DNA of 64,000 nt from positions 639,411 to 703,410 of the forward strand of contig NZ_PENI01000001.1 in assembly GCF_003688995.1 (NCBI RefSeq), read 5' to 3'. The position numbers and the translations under genes are program-made. Below, piece after piece: positions 28,771-38,859 of the stretch (positions are counted from its first letter, which is position 1; each line of letters starts with the position of its first letter). Below the pieces are notes generated by a model. That model was not told the origin of the DNA. It saw nothing but the letters and a program-made list of their open reading frames with translations, and searched no databases. The DNA comes from Streptomyces shenzhenensis (GTDB lineage: Bacteria > Actinomycetota > Actinomycetes > Streptomycetales > Streptomycetaceae).

Positions 28771-30132
28771 TCAGGTCAGCGTGACCGTGGGGAGCGGGTT
28801 GCTGCCGCTCCACGAGGCGTTGAAGCCGAACGTCACCGAACCGCCGTCCGGCACCGACCCGTTGTACGACGCGTTCGAGCAGCTGACCGCCGAACCGGAC
28901 TGGGTGCAGGTGGCGTTCCACGCCTGGGTGATCTGCTGGCCGGCGCCGAACGCCCAACTCGCCCGCCAGGACGAGAGCGAGGCGCCGGAGCAGGAGATCG
29001 TGACCTGCCCGGTGAAGCCGGTGTTCCACTGACTGGTCACCGTGTACGCCGCCGAGCACGCGCCCGTCGGCGGATCCGTCGGGCCGCCGCTGCCGCCGAG
29101 TGCCTCCGCGATCCCGTAGTACGCCGGTTTGGGCGCGTAGTTCGCGTCGTACGGCGTCGCCGCACCGTAGCCCGGGAAGGTGCCCTCCACCCAGGAGTCG
29201 GAGTCGGTGAAGCCCCAGACGGTGAGGTTGACGCAGCGGGCCACGGCCGCGCAGGCGGCGACGACCGACTTGTAGTCGGCGGCCTGCTGGGCCAGCTTGG
29301 CGCTGTCGGCCGGCAGTGCCATCCGTATGTCCAGCTCGGTGATCGCCACGTCCACGCCCAGGTCGGCGAAGCGCTGGATGTTCTGCTGGAGGGTGGACGG
29401 GACCTGGCCGAGGATCAGATGGGCCTGGAGGCCGACGCCGTCGATCGGCACGCCCTGCTGCTTCAGGGACTTGACCAGGTTGTAGAGGGCGGTGCTCTTC
29501 GCGTTGACGCCCTCGACGTTGTAGTCGTTGATGTACAGCTCGGCGGCCGGGTCGGCGGCGCGCGCCCAGGTCAGGGCGTCGGCGATGTAGTCCGTGCCGA
29601 GGCCGTTGTACCAGAGGGTCGAGCGGTAGGTGCCGTCCTCGTTGAAGGGCTCGTTGACCACGTCCCAGGCGGCGATCTTGCCCTGGTAGCGCCCCACCTC
29701 CGTGCCGATGTGGTTCTGCAGCAGGCTGCCGAGCTGGGCGGGCGTCCAGCTGCCGGTGGTCAGCCAACTCGGGTTCTGGCTGTGCCAGACCAGGGTGTGG
29801 CCGCGTACCTGCTGGTCGTGGGCCTGCGCGAAGGCGACGATCTGGTCGGCCTCGGCCCAGTTGAAGTTGCCCTGGGTGGGCTCGACCGACCCCCACTTCA
29901 TCGCGTTGCCCGGGGTGAGCGAGCTGAACTGGGTCCCGGCGATGTCGCCGTAGGTGCCGGTCAGCTTGGAGCCGGTGACCGCGGTGCCGATGGCCTTGCC
30001 CTTGGCGGCGCCGAGGTCGCGCAGCGGGGTGTCGGCGGCGTGTGCGGCGGGGGTCGCGGCCAGCAGGGCGCCGAGCGCCGCGATGCCGGTGAGCAGCGAC
30101 CCCAGGGATAAGCCCGTTCTCAGAGATCTCAT
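28771..30132 (-). CDS. Secreted endo-1,4-beta-xylanase, GH10 with CBM2
   Basis: This enzyme cuts xylan chains outside the cell. The 453-aa product has a signal peptide (1-32, ending AAHA), a GH10 barrel (about 35-335) with the acid/base glutamate in WDVVNEPF and the nucleophile in ITELDIRM. A short PTDPPTG linker and a C-terminal CBM2-type binding module (about 350-453, CSAAYTVTSQWNTGFTGQV) follow. The start ATG 30132 has GGAGG seven bases upstream. Codon 8 is TTA, a rare codon read by the bldA tRNA. A perfect CCGAAAGTTTCGG palindrome precedes the gene, and the LacI-type bxlR lies just upstream. Confidence 0.96.
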   Translation of the reverse strand: MRSLRTGLSLGSLLTGIAALGALLAATPAAHAADTPLRDLGAAKGKAIGTAVTGSKLTGTYGDIAGTQFSSLTPGNAMKWGSVEPTQGNFNWAEADQIVAFAQAHDQQVRGHTLVWHSQNPSWLTTGSWTPAQLGSLLQNHIGTEVGRYQGKIAAWDVVNEPFNEDGTYRSTLWYNGLGTDYIADALTWARAADPAAELYINDYNVEGVNAKSTALYNLVKSLKQQGVPIDGVGLQAHLILGQVPSTLQQNIQRFADLGVDVAITELDIRMALPADSAKLAQQAADYKSVVAACAAVARCVNLTVWGFTDSDSWVEGTFPGYGAATPYDANYAPKPAYYGIAEALGGSGGPTDPPTGACSAAYTVTSQWNTGFTGQVTISCSGASLSSWRASWAFGAGQQITQAWNATCTQSGSAVSCSNASYNGSVPDGGSVTFGFNASWSGSNPLPTVTLT

Positions 30133-30142
30133 GCGGGCGCCT

Positions 30143-30155
30143 CCGAAAGTTTCGG
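30143..30155. promoter_or_regulatory. Xylan-regulon operator before the xylanase
   Basis: CCGAAAGTTTCGG is a perfect 13-bp palindrome of CGAA-N3-TTCG type, 11 bases upstream of the start codon and overlapping the ribosome-site region. A second inverted repeat CGGTT-CGAT-AACCG (30153-30166) abuts it. The likely ligand is the LacI-family repressor encoded next door. Confidence 0.75.
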
Positions 30156-30335
30156 TTCGATAACCGACTGGCTTCGGAGCAGTGTGCGGGCGCGGACACC
30201 ACCCGTCAATACAACAACACCCCCACGAGTCACCCCACCTCGACGAACCAAGCCAGCAGCTCACCGCTCCGCGGAACGGAGGGCACTCCCGACTCCCTTG
30301 CCACAGCGCGCTGTTCGCCCCGCTCGTGTCCCCCG

Positions 30336-31367
30336 CTAAGCCGCCGGAGGCGGTGCTGTGCTGGTGCGTGGTATCAGGGTGGTGGCCAGTTCCACGCGGG
30401 TGGCCACCGGGGGTTCCTCCTCGCGGCCGAGGTCCAGGACCAGCCTGGCCGCGGCCTCGGCCATCTCCGTCAGGGGCTGGCGGACGGTGGTCAGCGGCGG
30501 GCCCACCCAGCGGGCCACCGGCAGATCGTCGAAGCCGACCACGCTGAGGTCCTCCGGAATGCGCAGGCCCAGTTCCCGCGCGGCCTCGTACAGCCCGAGC
30601 GCCTGGAGGTCGTTGCCGGCGAAGACGGCGGTGGGCCGGTCCGGGCGGCGCAGCAGCTCAAGGCCCAGCCGGTACCCCGCCTCGTGGTGGAAGTCGCCGG
30701 TGACGATCAGCGAGGGATCGACCGGCACGCCCGCGGTCTCCAGCGCCGCCCGGTACCCGTCGACCCTGGCCCGGCTGCACATCATCCGGGACGGCCCGCT
30801 GATCGCGCCGATGCGGGTGTGGCCCAGCTCGACGAGATGCCGGGTGGCGGCGAGGCCGCCCTGCCAGTTGGTCGCGCCGATCGACGGCACGTCGGCGCCC
30901 GGATCGCCCGCCGGATCCATCACCACGAACGGGATGGAGCGGCTGGTGAGCAGCGCGCGCTGCGACTCGTCGAGCCCGGACAGCACGAGCACCACACCGT
31001 GCGGGCGGCGCGCGGCGACCTGGTCGGCCCAGGTCCGGCCGGGCGTGAGCCGCCCGGCGGACTCGGAGAGCACCACGCTCAGACCGGCGTCCCTGGCCAC
31101 GTTCTCCACGCCCCGGATGACCTCCATGGCCCAGGCGCTCTCCAGTTCATGGAAGACCAGGTCGATCAGGGGCGAACGGGAAGCCTCGGCCCGGCGGCGG
31201 CGGTAGCCGTAGGCGCGCAGCAGTTCCTCGACGCGGGTCCGGGTCGTCGGGGCGACATCGGCGCGGCCGTTGAGGACCTTCGAAACAGTCGGAGCGGACA
31301 CCCCGGCCTCGCGGGCGATCTCGGCGAGCGTCGCCGTCTGCGTTTCTGCGGGCTTCCCAGGCTTCAT
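30336..31367 (-). CDS. bxlR: LacI-family repressor of xylan/xyloside use
   Basis: The 343-aa product has an N-terminal LacI helix-turn-helix (TLAEIAREAGVSAPTVSKVL, about 13-32) and a periplasmic-binding-like effector domain ending in VGFDDLPVARWVGPPLTTV. It lies between the xylanase gene and the divergent importer operon. The CGAA-N3-TTCG palindromes before the xylanase and before bxlE are its expected operators, with xylobiose or a similar sugar as inducer, by analogy with Streptomyces BxlR. The start ATG 31367 has a poor ribosome site. The gene is not beside the xylanase by overlap: about 200 bases separate them. Confidence 0.9.
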   Translation of the reverse strand: MKPGKPAETQTATLAEIAREAGVSAPTVSKVLNGRADVAPTTRTRVEELLRAYGYRRRRAEASRSPLIDLVFHELESAWAMEVIRGVENVARDAGLSVVLSESAGRLTPGRTWADQVAARRPHGVVLVLSGLDESQRALLTSRSIPFVVMDPAGDPGADVPSIGATNWQGGLAATRHLVELGHTRIGAISGPSRMMCSRARVDGYRAALETAGVPVDPSLIVTGDFHHEAGYRLGLELLRRPDRPTAVFAGNDLQALGLYEAARELGLRIPEDLSVVGFDDLPVARWVGPPLTTVRQPLTEMAEAAARLVLDLGREEEPPVATRVELATTLIPRTSTAPPPAA

Positions 31368-31396
31368 GCCCGCGATCGTAATCCCTGCGCAATCTC

Positions 31397-31425
31397 TTGA
31401 CGAAGCCTCAGCCGGGCCCTACGTT
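31397..31425 (+). promoter_or_regulatory. Promoter of the bxlEFGA operon
   Basis: TTGACG (31397-31402) and TACGTT (31420-31425) are 17 bases apart. Transcription would start near 31432, just before the operator at 31449. Confidence 0.7.
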
Positions 31426-31448
31426 CCCGGAACATTCGATGTCCTACT

Positions 31449-31459
31449 CGAAACATTCG
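31449..31459 (+). promoter_or_regulatory. Operator before bxlE
   Basis: CGAAACATTCG fits CGAA-N3-TTCG, the same pattern as before the xylanase. A partial copy (GGAACATTCGA) lies about 20 bases upstream. Confidence 0.7.
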
Positions 31460-31475
31460 GCCGAGAGGTGCTGTC

Positions 31476-32807
31476 ATGGAGTCCCAGACGTCCAACGGCG
31501 GGCGTACCTTCAGCAGGCGCTGGGTGCTCGGCGCCGGTGCCACCACCCTGCTCACCACCGGACTCTCGGCCTGCGGCTCCTCCGGCGGCTCCGGCAGCGG
31601 CGGCGGCACGCTCACCGCGTTCGTGTACGGCGACGACGCGGTCAAGGTGCAGACCAAGTCCGTCGACCGGTTCAACGCGTCGGCCGCCGCCGAGCGGACC
31701 AAGGGCAGGATCAAGCTGGAGAAGGTGCCGGGCGCCGACTACCCGGCCAAGCTGCGCACCGCGATGGGCTCGCCCAACGCCCCCGACGTGTTCTTCAACT
31801 GGGGCGGCGGCTCGATCAAGGCGTACGAGGAAGCCGGCCAGCTGGTCGACCTCACCGACACCGTCGCGTCCGACCCGGTCCTCAAGGACGGCTTCCTGCC
31901 CTCGGTACTGGCCGCCGGCGGCCTGAACGGACGCACCTACGGCATACCGATGCGCGGCATGCAGCCCGTGATCCTCTTCTACAACAAGGCCGTCTTCGCC
32001 GAGCACGAGCTCCGGCCGCCCACCACCTGGGACCAGTTGCTCGACCTCAACTCCCGGCTGAAGAAGGCCGGGATCACCCCGTTCGCGCTCGGCGGCGCGG
32101 ACATCTGGCCCGAACTGATGTGGCTGGAGTACCTGGTCGACCGCATCGGCGGCCCCGAGGTCTTCGAACGCATCAAGAACGGGGACGCCGCCGGCTGGGG
32201 CGACCCGGCCGTCCTCAAGGCAGCCGAGACGGTCAAGCAGCTCATCGACGACGGGGCCTTCGGCAAGGGCTTCAGCTCGGTTGCCTACACCAACGGCGGC
32301 GCGCCCGCTGTCTTCGCCAAGGGCAAGGCGGCGATGCATCTGATGGGCTCGTGGGAGTACTCGACGCAGCTCGGCAAGTTCCCGGACTTCGCCAGGAAGA
32401 ACCTGGGCTGGTTCGCCTTCCCGAGGGTCGAGGGCGGCGCGGGCGACATCCGCAACGTCGTCGGCAACCCCACCAACTACTGGTCCCTGAACGCCCGTAC
32501 GTCCAACAGAGACGCCGCCATCGCGTTCCTGCGCGACTGCGCCTCGGAGGCGTACGCCAAGGATCTGGTCGCAGGCGGTGACATCCCGGCCACGTCGAAC
32601 GCACAGAAGCTGCTGGCCGCCTCGCCGAACCCGGAGTTCGCCACGTTCCAGTACCAGATGGTGCGGCAGGCACCGGCGTTCACACTGAGCTGGGACCAGG
32701 CCGTGGACCCGAACGTCTCCACGCCGATGCTCACCGAGATCAACAAGCTGTTCGTCGGGAAGTCCTCGCCGGCCCAGTTCGTGTCGGCGCTGAAGGGACT
32801 GAAGTGA
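31476..32807 (+). CDS. bxlE: Xylo-oligosaccharide ABC transporter, binding lipoprotein
   Basis: This extracellular solute-binding protein (family 1, 443 aa) captures sugar for import. The N-terminus has a twin-arginine-like SRRWVLGAG followed by a lipobox (LSAC, about residue 33), then a Ser/Gly linker. The body shows the usual family features ([27 protein letters not shown]). Its place with two permeases and a GH3 xylosidase suggests xylobiose or xylo-oligosaccharides as ligand. No ATPase gene is in the operon; in Streptomyces the shared ATPase MsiK usually serves such importers. The start has GAGAGG seven bases upstream. Confidence 0.93.
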   Translation: MESQTSNGGRTFSRRWVLGAGATTLLTTGLSACGSSGGSGSGGGTLTAFVYGDDAVKVQTKSVDRFNASAAAERTKGRIKLEKVPGADYPAKLRTAMGSPNAPDVFFNWGGGSIKAYEEAGQLVDLTDTVASDPVLKDGFLPSVLAAGGLNGRTYGIPMRGMQPVILFYNKAVFAEHELRPPTTWDQLLDLNSRLKKAGITPFALGGADIWPELMWLEYLVDRIGGPEVFERIKNGDAAGWGDPAVLKAAETVKQLIDDGAFGKGFSSVAYTNGGAPAVFAKGKAAMHLMGSWEYSTQLGKFPDFARKNLGWFAFPRVEGGAGDIRNVVGNPTNYWSLNARTSNRDAAIAFLRDCASEAYAKDLVAGGDIPATSNAQKLLAASPNPEFATFQYQMVRQAPAFTLSWDQAVDPNVSTPMLTEINKLFVGKSSPAQFVSALKGLK

Positions 32808-33685
32808 GCCCGAGCGCGGCCGGCGGCGGTCCGCCGACCGGGGCGGGCCGCCCGCACACCTCCTGGGCCCTGCCCGGCGTGCTGTTCTTCGCGTTCTTCG
32901 CGGTCGCCCCGATGGTCCTGGCCTTATGTCTGTCCTTCACCGAGTGGAACGGCCTGGGCGACCCGGAGCCGGTGGGCCTCGCCAACTGGCGCAGACTCCT
33001 GGGCGACGACCGGCTCACCCAGTCCCTGACGGTCACCGTCCTGCTCACCGTGGTGAGCTGGGTCTTCCAGACGGTGATCTCCCTGCTGCTCGGCGTCTGG
33101 GCGGCCGGCCGCGGGCGCAACCGCGCGATCCTCTCGGCGGTCTTCTTCGTGCCGTTCCTGCTCTCCTCGACCGCGATCTCGCTGCTGTTCTACGCCCTGC
33201 TCGACCCGAACTTCGGCATCGTCCACCGGGACACCCTGGGCTCCACCAGCGGCGCGTTCCTGGCCATCGTGTTCGTCGGCGGCTGGCAGTTCATCCCGTT
33301 CCACACCCTGATCTACCAGGGCGGGGCGCGGCAGATCCCCGAGGTGCTGTACCAGGCGGCGGCGATCGACGGCGCCGGCCGCTACCGCCAGTTCTTCTCG
33401 ATCACGCTGCCCCAGCTGCGCAACACGGCGACGACGTCCGGCGTGCTGATGGTCGTCGGCTCGCTGACGTACTTCGAGACCGTGCTGATCCTCACCCAGG
33501 GCGGTCCCGGCACCGACACGGCGATCCTGCCGTACCTGATGTACCAGGCGGGCTTCAAGAGCTACGACTTCGGCTACGCGAGCGCCATCGCGACGTTCCT
33601 CGTGGTGGCCGCCACCGCACTGTCCCTGCTGCTCGTGCGGCTGTCCGGCTTCGGCGCGATGCGCAGTACCCGGGAAGGGATGTGA
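32804..33685 (+). CDS. bxlF: Sugar ABC transporter permease
   Basis: The 293-aa membrane protein has six predicted spans (first at about 23-45: [14 protein letters not shown]). An EAA loop near [20 protein letters not shown] (about 183-202) contacts the ATPase. It starts at GTG 32804, overlapping the bxlE stop (GTGA), so translation is coupled. Codon 41 is TTA (32924-32926), which in Streptomyces needs the bldA tRNA and would limit import to later growth. The partner permease follows four bases later. Confidence 0.93.
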   Translation: MSPSAAGGGPPTGAGRPHTSWALPGVLFFAFFAVAPMVLALCLSFTEWNGLGDPEPVGLANWRRLLGDDRLTQSLTVTVLLTVVSWVFQTVISLLLGVWAAGRGRNRAILSAVFFVPFLLSSTAISLLFYALLDPNFGIVHRDTLGSTSGAFLAIVFVGGWQFIPFHTLIYQGGARQIPEVLYQAAAIDGAGRYRQFFSITLPQLRNTATTSGVLMVVGSLTYFETVLILTQGGPGTDTAILPYLMYQAGFKSYDFGYASAIATFLVVAATALSLLLVRLSGFGAMRSTREGM

Positions 33686-33689
33686 CGCG

Positions 33690-34589
33690 GTGTCACACGA
33701 TACGCTGCCGCGTCCCGCGCGGACCAGCCGGCCGCCGGCGCAGTCGCCCGCCGGACGCCGCCGCCGGCACTGGAGCAGGCGCCCCAACCCGCTCGCCGGC
33801 CTGGGCTCCGTGATCTGGCTGGTGATCGTGATCGTCCCGATCTACGCGATGATCTCGGCCTCGCTCACCCACCAGGACCAGGCGCTGGGCAACAACGCCC
33901 TGAAGCCGCCCGCCCGTCCGACCCTGGACAACTACAACACCGTCCTGCACAACGGCTTCGGCCACTTCCTGGCGAACACGGCGATCGTCGCGGCGGCGGT
34001 CGTGGTGATCGTCCTCGTGCTGTGCGTCCCGCTCGCCCATGTGGCCGTACGCACCCGGAGCCGGTGGTCGACGGCGGCCTTCCGGCTGTTTCTGCTCGGG
34101 GTGGCGATCCCGGCGCAGGCGGTCGTGGTGCCCCTCTATCTGATGATCGCGAAGCTCGACCTCTACGACAGCCTGCTCGCGATCATCCTGCCGACCGCGG
34201 CCTTCGCGATGCCGGTGTCGGTGCTGATCCTCACCGGCACGCTGCGGGACATCTCGGAGGAGCTGTACGAGGCGATGGCCCTGGACGGCGCCTCGGCCAC
34301 CCGGATGCTGTTCCAGCTGGTCATCCCGCTGGCCAAGGGCGGCATCGGCACCGTGGTGATCTACTCCGCGCTCCAGGCCTGGAACGGCTTCCTCTTCCCG
34401 CTGATCTTCACCCAGTCCGACGGCCCGCGCGTGCTGACCCTCGGCCTGTTCACCTACGTGAGCCAGTTCGGCGTGAACATCCCCGCCCTGCTCGCCTCGG
34501 TCGTCCTGTCCGGCATGCCGATCTTCGCCGTGTACCTGGTGGCCCGGCGCGCCCTGGTGGGCGGCCTGATGGGCGTGGGCGGCAAGTGA
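33690..34589 (+). CDS. bxlG: Sugar ABC transporter permease
   Basis: This is the second permease of the importer, 299 aa. It has six predicted spans (first at about 39-58: VIWLVIVIVPIYAMISAS) and the EAA loop LYEAMALDGASATRMLFQLV (about 191-210). It belongs to the MalG-type group, pairing with the MalF-type bxlF. The start is GTG 33690, four bases after the bxlF stop, with GGAAGGGA somewhat far upstream. The N-terminus (1-35) is basic and cytoplasmic. Confidence 0.93.
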   Translation: MSHDTLPRPARTSRPPAQSPAGRRRRHWSRRPNPLAGLGSVIWLVIVIVPIYAMISASLTHQDQALGNNALKPPARPTLDNYNTVLHNGFGHFLANTAIVAAAVVVIVLVLCVPLAHVAVRTRSRWSTAAFRLFLLGVAIPAQAVVVPLYLMIAKLDLYDSLLAIILPTAAFAMPVSVLILTGTLRDISEELYEAMALDGASATRMLFQLVIPLAKGGIGTVVIYSALQAWNGFLFPLIFTQSDGPRVLTLGLFTYVSQFGVNIPALLASVVLSGMPIFAVYLVARRALVGGLMGVGGK

Positions 34590-34638
34590 TCCCGACCGGC
34601 CCCCGGCAGCCCGATCCGCCCTCTCTGACAGGAGTTTC

Positions 34639-36945
34639 ATGACCACCGCTCCCTGGCGGGACACCGCCCTGGCCGCCGCCGCCCGCGTCGACGACCTGCT
34701 CTCCCGGATGACGCTGGAGGAGAAGACCGCCCAGCTGTACGGCGTGTGGGTGGGCGCCGCCACGGACGGCGACGGGGTCGCGCCCCTCCAGCGCGAGATG
34801 ACCGCCGACCACGACTGGGACGAGCTGATCACGCTGGGCCTCGGCCAGCTGACCCGCTCCTTCGGCACGGCCCCCGTGGACCCGGCGGTGGGCGCGCAGG
34901 CGCTGGCCCGCGCCCAACGGCGTATCGCCGCGGCGGGCCGCTTCGGCATCCCGGCCGTCGCCCACGAGGAGTGTCTGGCCGGCTTCACCGCCTGGGGCGC
35001 CACCGCCTACCCGGTCCCGCTCGCCTGGGGCGCGACCTTCGACCCCGCCCTGGTCGAGGAGTTGGGCCGGCGCATCGGCGACGACCTGCGCGCGGCCGGC
35101 GTCCACCAGGGCCTGGCGCCCGTCCTGGACGTGGTCCGGGACCCGCGCTGGGGCCGGGTGGAGGAGACGATCGGCGAGGACCCGTATCTGGTCGGCACGG
35201 TCGGCACGGCGTATGTGCGTGGTCTGGAGTCGGCCGGGGTGATCGCCACGCTCAAGCACTTCGCCGGGTACGCGGCCTCGGCGGGCGCCCGGAACCTGGC
35301 GCCGGTGCGGGCGGGTGTGCGGGAGTTCGCGGACGTCACGCTCCCGCCGTTCGAGATGGCGCTGCGCGAGGGCGGTGCCCGCTCGGTGATGGCGGCGTAC
35401 ACCGAGACGGACGGCGTCCCGGCGTCGGCCGACCCGCGTCTGCTGACCGAACTGCTGCGGGAGGAGTGGGGGTTCACCGGCACGGTGGTGGCCGACTACT
35501 TCGGCATCGGTTTCCTCCAGACGCTGCACCGGGTGGCCGGCAGCCCGGCCGAGGCGGCCCGGGTGGCGCTGGAGGCCGGCGTCGACGTCGAGCTGCCCAG
35601 CCTGAAGTGCTACGGAAAGCCGCTGGTGACCGCCGTACGCGAGGGGCTGGTCCCCGAGTCGCTGGTGGACCGGGCGGCCCGCCGCGTGCTGCTGCAGAAG
35701 TGCGAGCTGGGTCTGCTGGACGAGGACTGGCGGCCGGAGCCGGCCGGCCCGCTCGACCTGGACTCGGCGGCCAACCGTGCCCTGGCCCGCCGGCTGGCCG
35801 AGGAGTCGGTGGTGCTGCTGGACAACCCGGACGGCCTGCTGCCGCTGGCCCCGGACACCCGGATCGCGGTGGTCGGCCCGCGCGCGGCGGACCCCCTGGC
35901 GATGCTGGGCTGCTACTCGTTCCCCTCCCATGTGCTCCCCCACCACCCCGAGGTGCCGACGGGCATCGGCATCCCGAGCGTCCTGGAGTCGCTGCGCGCC
36001 GAACTCCCGGACGCCAAGGTGACGTTCGCGCAGGGGTGCGGGGTGTCGGACCCGGACCCGGCCGGCTTCGCGGAGGCGGTGGCGCGGGCCGCGGAGGCGG
36101 ACGTGTGCGTGGCGGTGCTGGGCGACCGGGCCGGGCTGTTCGGCCGGGGCACCTCGGGCGAGGGCTGCGACGTGGCGGACCTGCAGCTGCCCGGCGTCCA
36201 GGGCGAACTGCTGGACGCGCTGGTGGGCACCGGCGTCCCGGTGGTCCTGGTCCTGCTGACCGGCCGCCCCTACGCGCTGGGCCGCTGGCAGGGCCGGCTC
36301 GGCGCGGTGGTGCAGGCGTTCTTCCCGGGCGCGGAGGGCGGTCCGGCCGTGGCGGGCGTGCTGTCCGGCCGGGTGAACCCGTCCGGCCGGCTCCCGGTGA
36401 GCGTGCCGCGGTCCCCGGGCGGCCAGCCGTGGACGTATCTCCAGCCGCCGCTGGGCCTGGCGGGCGAGGTCAGCAACCTGGACCCGACCCCGCTGTACGC
36501 GTTCGGCCACGGCCGCTCGTACACGGCGTTCGCCTGGGAGGACTTCGCGGGCCCGGACGCGGAGATCGGCACGGACGGCTCGTACGACGTGTCGGTGACC
36601 GTGCGCAACACCGGCGACCGGGACGGCACCGAGGTCGTCCAGCTGTATCTGCACGACCCGGTGGCCTCGGTGACCCGGCCCGACGTCCGTCTGATCGGCT
36701 ACCGGCGGCTCGACCTGGCGCCCGGGCAGGCCCGCCGGGTGAGCTTCCGCTTCCACGCGGACCTCTCGTCCTTCACCGACCGCTCGGGCACGCGGGTGGT
36801 CGAACCTGGCGCCCTGGAGCTGCGGCTGTCGTCCTCCAGCGCGCAGGTGCGGCACACCGCGCGGCTGACCCTGACCGGGCCGGTCCGCACGCCGGGGCAC
36901 GGCCGCCGGCTGCGCTGCGCGGCGGAGGTGTCGGACGTGGGGTGA
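34639..36945 (+). CDS. bxlA: Beta-xylosidase, glycoside hydrolase family 3
   Basis: The 768-aa cytoplasmic enzyme has no signal peptide, as expected for hydrolysis of imported xylo-oligosaccharides. The N-terminal GH3 barrel holds LAPVLDVVRDPRWGR, TLKHFAGYAA and the nucleophile aspartate in VVADYFGI (about D287). A second alpha/beta domain (AEESVVLLDNPDGLLPL) and a C-terminal fibronectin III-like domain (VSVTVRNTGDRDGTEVVQLY) complete it. The start has AGGAG four bases upstream. It is last in the bxlEFGA operon. Some relatives act on glucosides or arabinosides, so exact specificity is inferred from neighbours. Confidence 0.94.
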   Translation: MTTAPWRDTALAAAARVDDLLSRMTLEEKTAQLYGVWVGAATDGDGVAPLQREMTADHDWDELITLGLGQLTRSFGTAPVDPAVGAQALARAQRRIAAAGRFGIPAVAHEECLAGFTAWGATAYPVPLAWGATFDPALVEELGRRIGDDLRAAGVHQGLAPVLDVVRDPRWGRVEETIGEDPYLVGTVGTAYVRGLESAGVIATLKHFAGYAASAGARNLAPVRAGVREFADVTLPPFEMALREGGARSVMAAYTETDGVPASADPRLLTELLREEWGFTGTVVADYFGIGFLQTLHRVAGSPAEAARVALEAGVDVELPSLKCYGKPLVTAVREGLVPESLVDRAARRVLLQKCELGLLDEDWRPEPAGPLDLDSAANRALARRLAEESVVLLDNPDGLLPLAPDTRIAVVGPRAADPLAMLGCYSFPSHVLPHHPEVPTGIGIPSVLESLRAELPDAKVTFAQGCGVSDPDPAGFAEAVARAAEADVCVAVLGDRAGLFGRGTSGEGCDVADLQLPGVQGELLDALVGTGVPVVLVLLTGRPYALGRWQGRLGAVVQAFFPGAEGGPAVAGVLSGRVNPSGRLPVSVPRSPGGQPWTYLQPPLGLAGEVSNLDPTPLYAFGHGRSYTAFAWEDFAGPDAEIGTDGSYDVSVTVRNTGDRDGTEVVQLYLHDPVASVTRPDVRLIGYRRLDLAPGQARRVSFRFHADLSSFTDRSGTRVVEPGALELRLSSSSAQVRHTARLTLTGPVRTPGHGRRLRCAAEVSDVG

Positions 36946-36969
36946 CCCGGGCCCGCCGGGCCGCGCAGG

Positions 36970-37236
36970 TCAGCGCGGGTCGTCGGCCCCGGCCGACTCG
37001 AACCGCCAGCGGTGCACCGGCCGGGAGACCAACTCCCCGTCGGGCTCCGGCAGTTCGGGCAGCTCGGCAGCGTACGGAGCGTCCCACCAAGTGATCACCA
37101 GGACCCGGTCCTCGGGCGCCCGAAAGGACTCACGACGCACGGGCCGCCGAGCCAGCCGCTGGACGCGGGCCCAGGCCAGAAGGTCGTCGCCGCGGCCCGG
37201 CACCGCCCGCGCCTCCCACATCAGTGCGACCGTCAC
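36970..37236 (-). CDS. Small conserved protein downstream of tsaD
   Basis: This 88-aa protein ([20 protein letters not shown]) resembles a monooxygenase-like (ABM) ferredoxin fold in its spacing of strands ([21 protein letters not shown]) but has no clear catalytic residues. The start is GTG 37236, overlapping the tsaD stop by four bases (GTGA), so it is probably translated together with tsaD. The frame remains open upstream inside tsaD but that part is not protein-like. Function is unknown. Confidence 0.75.
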   Translation of the reverse strand: MTVALMWEARAVPGRGDDLLAWARVQRLARRPVRRESFRAPEDRVLVITWWDAPYAAELPELPEPDGELVSRPVHRWRFESAGADDPR

Positions 37237-38354
37237 GAGTACAGGTTCTCCTTGCTGATCTCGTGCACATGGTCGTGCGTGTGGGGGTGGGAGTGCGTGG
37301 GGCTGTGGGGGGCGCCCGGCACGTGCGGGTCCGTCACCGGCAGCGACGAGTCGGCCGACAGGTCCCAGCTGGACGCGGCCCGGTTGCGCGCCACCATCTC
37401 CGCGCCCAGCGCGGCCACCATCGCGCCGTTGTCGGTGCACAGCTTGGGCCGCGGCACCCGCAGCCGGATGCCCGCCGCCTCGCAGCGCTCCTGGGCCAGG
37501 ACGCGCAGCCGGGAGTTGGCGGCGACCCCGCCGCCGATCATGAGGTGGTCGACGCCCTGGTCCTTGCAGGCCCGTACGGCCTTGCGGGTCAGCACGTCCA
37601 CCACGGCCTCCTGGAAGGACGCGGCGACATCCCGCACCGGGACGTCCTCGCCGGCCGCGCGCCTGGCCTCGATCCAGCGGGCCACCGCCGTCTTCAGACC
37701 GGAGAAGGAGAAGTCGTACGCCGGGTCGCGCGGGCCCGTCAGACCGCGCGGGAAGGCGATCGCCTCCGGGTCGCCCTCGCGCGCGTACCGGTCGATGACC
37801 GGGCCGCCCGGGAAGCCGAGGTCCAGCACTCGGGCGATCTTGTCGAAGGCCTCGCCGGCCGCGTCGTCGATCGTCGCGCCCATGGGCCGGACGTCCGAGG
37901 TGATGTCCGTCGACAGCAGCAGCGACGAGTGGCCGCCGCTGACCAGCAGGGCCATCGTCGGCTCGGGCAGCGCGCCGTGCTCCAACTGGTCCACGCAGAT
38001 GTGCGAGGCGAGGTGGTTCACGCCGTACAGGGGCTTGCCGAGCGCGTAGGCGTACGCCTTCGCCGCCGAGACGCCGACCAGCAGGGCGCCCGCCAGCCCC
38101 GGACCCGCCGTCACCGCGATGCCGTCCAGGTCCCGCGCGCTCACACCGGCGTCCTTCAGGGCGCGCTCGATCGTCGGGACCACCGCCTCCAGGTGCGCTC
38201 TGGACGCCACCTCCGGCACCACCCCGCCGAAGCGGGCGTGCTCGTCGACGCTGGACGCGACGGCGTCCGCGAGCAGCGTGCTGCCGCGGACGATGCCGAC
38301 GCCGGTCTCGTCACAGGAGGTCTCGATCCCCAGGACCAGAGGTTCGTCAGCCAT
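37233..38354 (-). CDS. tsaD: tRNA N6-adenosine threonylcarbamoyltransferase
   Basis: TsaD transfers the threonylcarbamoyl group to A37 of ANN-decoding tRNAs. The 373-aa product has [14 protein letters not shown] at the start, the metal site HLASH (about 116-120), [22 protein letters not shown] and the [10 protein letters not shown] loop. The C-terminus carries an unusual histidine-rich tail ([16 protein letters not shown]) after the normal fold. The start ATG 38354 has GAGGAA nine bases upstream. It lies in the order tsaB-rimI-tsaD with short overlaps, and partners are TsaB and TsaE in this window. Confidence 0.97.
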   Translation of the reverse strand: MADEPLVLGIETSCDETGVGIVRGSTLLADAVASSVDEHARFGGVVPEVASRAHLEAVVPTIERALKDAGVSARDLDGIAVTAGPGLAGALLVGVSAAKAYAYALGKPLYGVNHLASHICVDQLEHGALPEPTMALLVSGGHSSLLLSTDITSDVRPMGATIDDAAGEAFDKIARVLDLGFPGGPVIDRYAREGDPEAIAFPRGLTGPRDPAYDFSFSGLKTAVARWIEARRAAGEDVPVRDVAASFQEAVVDVLTRKAVRACKDQGVDHLMIGGGVAANSRLRVLAQERCEAAGIRLRVPRPKLCTDNGAMVAALGAEMVARNRAASSWDLSADSSLPVTDPHVPGAPHSPTHSHPHTHDHVHEISKENLYS

Positions 38355-38859
38355 TGTTCTCGGTTCCTCGTACGGGAGTGGACGCGGACGGGTCGGTCAG
38401 GCGCATCACCAGGGCGTCCACGTTCCCCGGCTGGTAGTAGCCACGCCTGAAACCGATCGGTTCGAAGCCGAAGCGCTCGTACAGCTTCTGGGCGCGGGCG
38501 TTGTCCACGCGGCACTCCAGCATCACCTCGGCGCACTCGAAGGCGGTCGCGGCCCGCAGCAGCTCGGCCAGCAGCAGCCCGCCGAGTCCGGTGCCCCAGT
38601 GGTCGCGGGCGACGGCGATGGTCTGGATGTCGGCCAGTTCGCCCTGGGCGGCCAGGCCCGCGTAGCCGACGACCCGGTCGTCCTCGACGGCCACCACGTA
38701 CCGCCGGGTCGCCTCCGCGCCGCGGGCGTGCGCCAGTTCGGACCAGAACATGCCGCGCGACCACGCGTCCTCGGGGAAGAGGTCCTTCTCCATGCCGAGG
38801 ACGGCATCGATGTCCCACCAGCGCATCTCGCGCAGCGCGGGCTTCACGGACTCGGTCAC
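38347..38859 (-). CDS. rimI: Ribosomal protein alanine N-acetyltransferase
   Basis: This GNAT enzyme (170 aa) probably acetylates the N-terminal alanine of ribosomal protein bS18. It has the acetyl-CoA loop [12 protein letters not shown] (about 89-100, Q/RxxGxG/A type) and the C-terminal [17 protein letters not shown] typical of RimI. The start is GTG 38859, overlapping the tsaB stop (GTGA). The stop overlaps the tsaD start by eight bases, so the three genes form one coupled unit, as in many bacteria. Confidence 0.92.
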   Translation of the reverse strand: MTESVKPALREMRWWDIDAVLGMEKDLFPEDAWSRGMFWSELAHARGAEATRRYVVAVEDDRVVGYAGLAAQGELADIQTIAVARDHWGTGLGGLLLAELLRAATAFECAEVMLECRVDNARAQKLYERFGFEPIGFRRGYYQPGNVDALVMRLTDPSASTPVRGTENNG

